Under the pieces are notes generated by a model, which saw only the letters and a list, made by a program, of their open reading frames with translations, ran no database searches and was not told the origin of the DNA. Positions 8,272 through 10,000 of a stretch of DNA of 10,000 nt are shown here, one piece after another. Source of the DNA: Actinidia chinensis (taxonomy: Eukaryota > Streptophyta > Magnoliopsida > Ericales > Actinidiaceae); contig CM018914.1 in the NCBI GenBank assembly GCA_009663005.1, positions 932,501-942,500 on the forward strand, given 5' to 3'. A program made the position numbers and the translations under genes. How positions within the stretch are numbered: position 1 is the stretch's first letter; each line of letters starts with the position of its first letter.

Positions 8272-8473
8272 TTGTTGGGTGGATGCTGATGGTGTGAGGA
8301 CTTATGGGGGGGTTCGGGGTGAGCTGGCAAAAAGCATATACAAGGCCTTGACGTCTTCGGTGGGGAAAGCACTTCAAAAGGGAAAATGGGGTGATTGCAA
8401 GCAATGGGAGGGCACTGCAGACTTATGTTTCCTTGGACCCCCCCCCGAAGGCATAGCTTCTTGGTCGATGTTG
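8272..8473 (+). pseudogene. Exon 2 of the raffinose synthase gene, with frame shifts
   Basis: It starts LL, then shifts frame to YGG (8303) and ELAKSIYKALTSSVGKALQKG (8321-8383), shifts again to NGVIAS (8385-8402), and ends in a block resembling LGRVG before GTACGT at 8474-8479, a plausible second donor. The expected family order is a tyrosine/glycine turn, ELAK-YYKALT, GNGVIASMEHCND, FLGTEAI-LGRVG. Homopolymer runs G7 (8306-8312) and C9 (8438-8446) sit where the family needs fewer bases, and the C9 interrupts the FLGTEA block. The AT-rich sequence beginning at the donor supports a real exon end. Confidence 0.7.
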
Positions 8474-10000
8474 GTACGTTCAAAAAAAACATAGTACTAT
8501 GTTATTCTAATCACTATTATTTATTATTATTTATTTTAAATTTGAAAAAGACCGAAATGGTTTTTTAGGAATAATAATTTTCAAATTATAAGACATGATT
8601 GAACAACAAAATTCAAAAATATTTGATAGCTTATTATATTATTAATTGAATTTTTTAAAAAAATTTTGATGTTGTGATAGCTCCCTAGCTGCTCTTCCCT
8701 TATATTCATTCCTTGCCATGTATTAATTAGTAATTTTTATTAATTTTGCTATGGCACGTACGATCTCAAAAAACACGTGACAAACTCATCACTGATAAGA
8801 TACAGCTTGAATTTCCCGTAACTCTATTAATAGTGATTTTTGTATACGTCTTTTTTTCTCAACTATTTTTACACTTAAATTTGTATTTTATTATGATTTT
8901 GTAGATTTTCCACAAATTTTCATTTGTGATTGTCGTGCAAATTTCTTTGAATACGTTGCTTTTCTAGAAAAGTGGGTCCCCACCAAGGCCACCACTTTAG
9001 GTTTGATTTGCAACCTTATCCCGATGGCAAGGAAGTTTTAATGTGCCTACCCATAATTTTTGTTGACAAGCTCAATTCGTAGTTATTGTAGGGATAAGCG
9101 ATTGACTAACATTAGCAATCTTTAATTAAATTAGTTGCATGTTTATTCAAGTCATAAGACAATGAAACCACCAGCGTGGTGCACAGGGAACTCCATAATA
9201 ATAGATACATATACCAAAATTATGTATTTTTGCATCTAAAAACTACCGTAGTATTATAATAAATTTGGTCATAAAAAAAAATCATAAAGTTCAATTAATT
9301 AAAAAAATAAAAAATATTTAAAATTTTGGATGATGAATATAGGATTTTGGTAGTTTCTTTTAAAAAATAATATCTTTTATATAATTTTATTTAATTTGAT
9401 TAAAAAAAAAAAAAGTTGCACTAAAACTGTCTAAAAAGATTATTTTTAGCAACGGTTGTTGGATTTTTGGTTATAAAAAATATGTAAAACATACTGCCAA
9501 AAAAATTTAATATTTTTATATCTATCATATAAAATAGTGGGAAAAGAAAAAAAAAACATAAATTTTAGTTTAAAATAGCTTAGTTTTGGTATAATGGAAC
9601 CTCTCAGTACAACCCAGTAATATCAGTTAATGCTTCATGTTATAGTTTTGCAGGATTTTGGGGAAGAGAAATTCTTACTGTCTTAGGGAATTTAGGACCG
9701 ATTTGAAAAAATTTTATTATGAAAAATTCAAAAAAAATAATTATTTAATTTTCTGAACTGATGATGAAAACTATCGGCACTAATTATGGATCCCAAAACT
9801 AAAACACCTGTCAAGACCCAAACTCAATAGGTCAGAGGTAAAAAAAATAAAGTTAATAAAGAAACCTTGGTTGTAATTTTTATTATTATTTAACTCGCTA
9901 ATTAAAAAATAAATAAATAAGGTGAACATGTATTCATAAGGAGTGTGTATATATCATTATTCTAAATCTAGAGATTATATTCATTTGTTGTTTGTGTTTT
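8474..10000 (+). other. AT-rich sequence after exon 2, probable intron 2 or broken 3' flank
   Basis: After the GTACGT donor the sequence turns strongly AT-rich to the window end. I looked for the expected next exon (family motif DDFWCTDPSGDPNG, then WLQGCHMVHCA) and did not find it in any frame. A GC-richer patch at 8968-9040 contains GTGGGTCCCCACC but no family motif. Either intron 2 exceeds 1.5 kb, perhaps enlarged by insertion, or the gene is truncated. No other gene, RNA or clear transposon border is visible; long A/T runs are frequent. Confidence 0.5.

Larger units (their letters stand above)
6858..8473 (+). pseudogene. Raffinose synthase gene, 5' part, frame-disrupted (pseudogene or indel-rich assembly)
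   Basis: Raffinose synthase (galactinol-sucrose galactosyltransferase; GH36, Raffinose_syn) moves galactose from galactinol to sucrose in the cytosol, making raffinose. The start at 6858 fits the family's MA-S-SLSK N-terminus, although TGA appears as the fifth codon unless one base is restored. Family blocks follow in order in shifting frames: LEGSN (before 6966), LANGHVF (6967-6987), SDVPP (6990-7004), AGCFIGFHYSEAKRPAHVV (7059-7115), GKLKG (7123-7137), VWWTTHGIGGEWVGDLERE (7174-7230), GPFRAS (7299-7316), HLGTF, FGWCT (7554-7568), LVLIDDGWQ (7672-7698), NDDDPIYP (7709-7732), FRDYSKSEKG (to 7858). Then come the clean segment 7969-8196, an intron, and exon 2 (8272-8473). Introns in family-like positions argue against a processed copy. 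The N-terminus fits raffinose synthase better than stachyose synthase, but without the C-terminal half this is not certain. Indels are so dense that no continuous product can be read. Confidence 0.85.

Noticed and set aside
9640..9720. Possible exon 3: TTTTGCAG followed by GATTTTGGGG, recalling the DDFW codons
   Set aside because: Similarity stops after about nine bases; the next codons do not match the family and a stop follows.

Overview
The window looks like nuclear DNA of a flowering plant, probably a eudicot. It is very AT-rich, full of A/T homopolymers, carries small non-autonomous Helitrons with CTAG ends, and holds one intron-containing gene of a plant-specific family. Nothing bacterial or viral is recognisable. 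I cannot name the species.

Layout. 1-2830 is AT-rich intergenic DNA with no gene I can support; it contains two short tandem duplications (806-917 and 2228-2420), a GC-richer island of unknown origin (1141-1310) and a cluster of GGGACCCA motifs (1379-1458). 2832-5461 is a head-to-tail array of three Helitron-like elements. Each ends in CTAG, two of the three have a clear hairpin just inside that end, and the junctions have no spacer. The third element carries a long inverted repeat that could fold into a hairpin of about 300 bp per arm. 5462-6724 is intergenic and promoter DNA with a foldback MITE-like element at 6203-6426.

The only recognisable gene runs from 6858 on the plus strand. It is a raffinose synthase (galactinol-sucrose galactosyltransferase, GH36 / Raffinose_syn family), with a TATA box at 6725 and a (CT)n tract in its core promoter. 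Exon 1 is 6858-8196, a 75-bp GT-AG intron follows, exon 2 is 8272-8473, and the sequence then enters an AT-rich stretch read as intron 2 that reaches the window end. The family's motif blocks occur in the correct order and almost without gaps, but in constantly changing frames. Many shifts are one-base changes in homopolymers beside well-conserved codons, which suits an unpolished long-read assembly at least as well as a decaying pseudogene. One stretch of 76 codons around the catalytic Asp is clean. The C-terminal ~45% of the enzyme is not in the window.

There is therefore one biochemical function here: raffinose-family oligosaccharide synthesis, usually linked to seed desiccation, cold and drought tolerance. 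It sits beside a transposon-rich upstream region. I found no undescribed multi-gene system. The most unusual structures are the Helitron array and the inverted repeat inside it.
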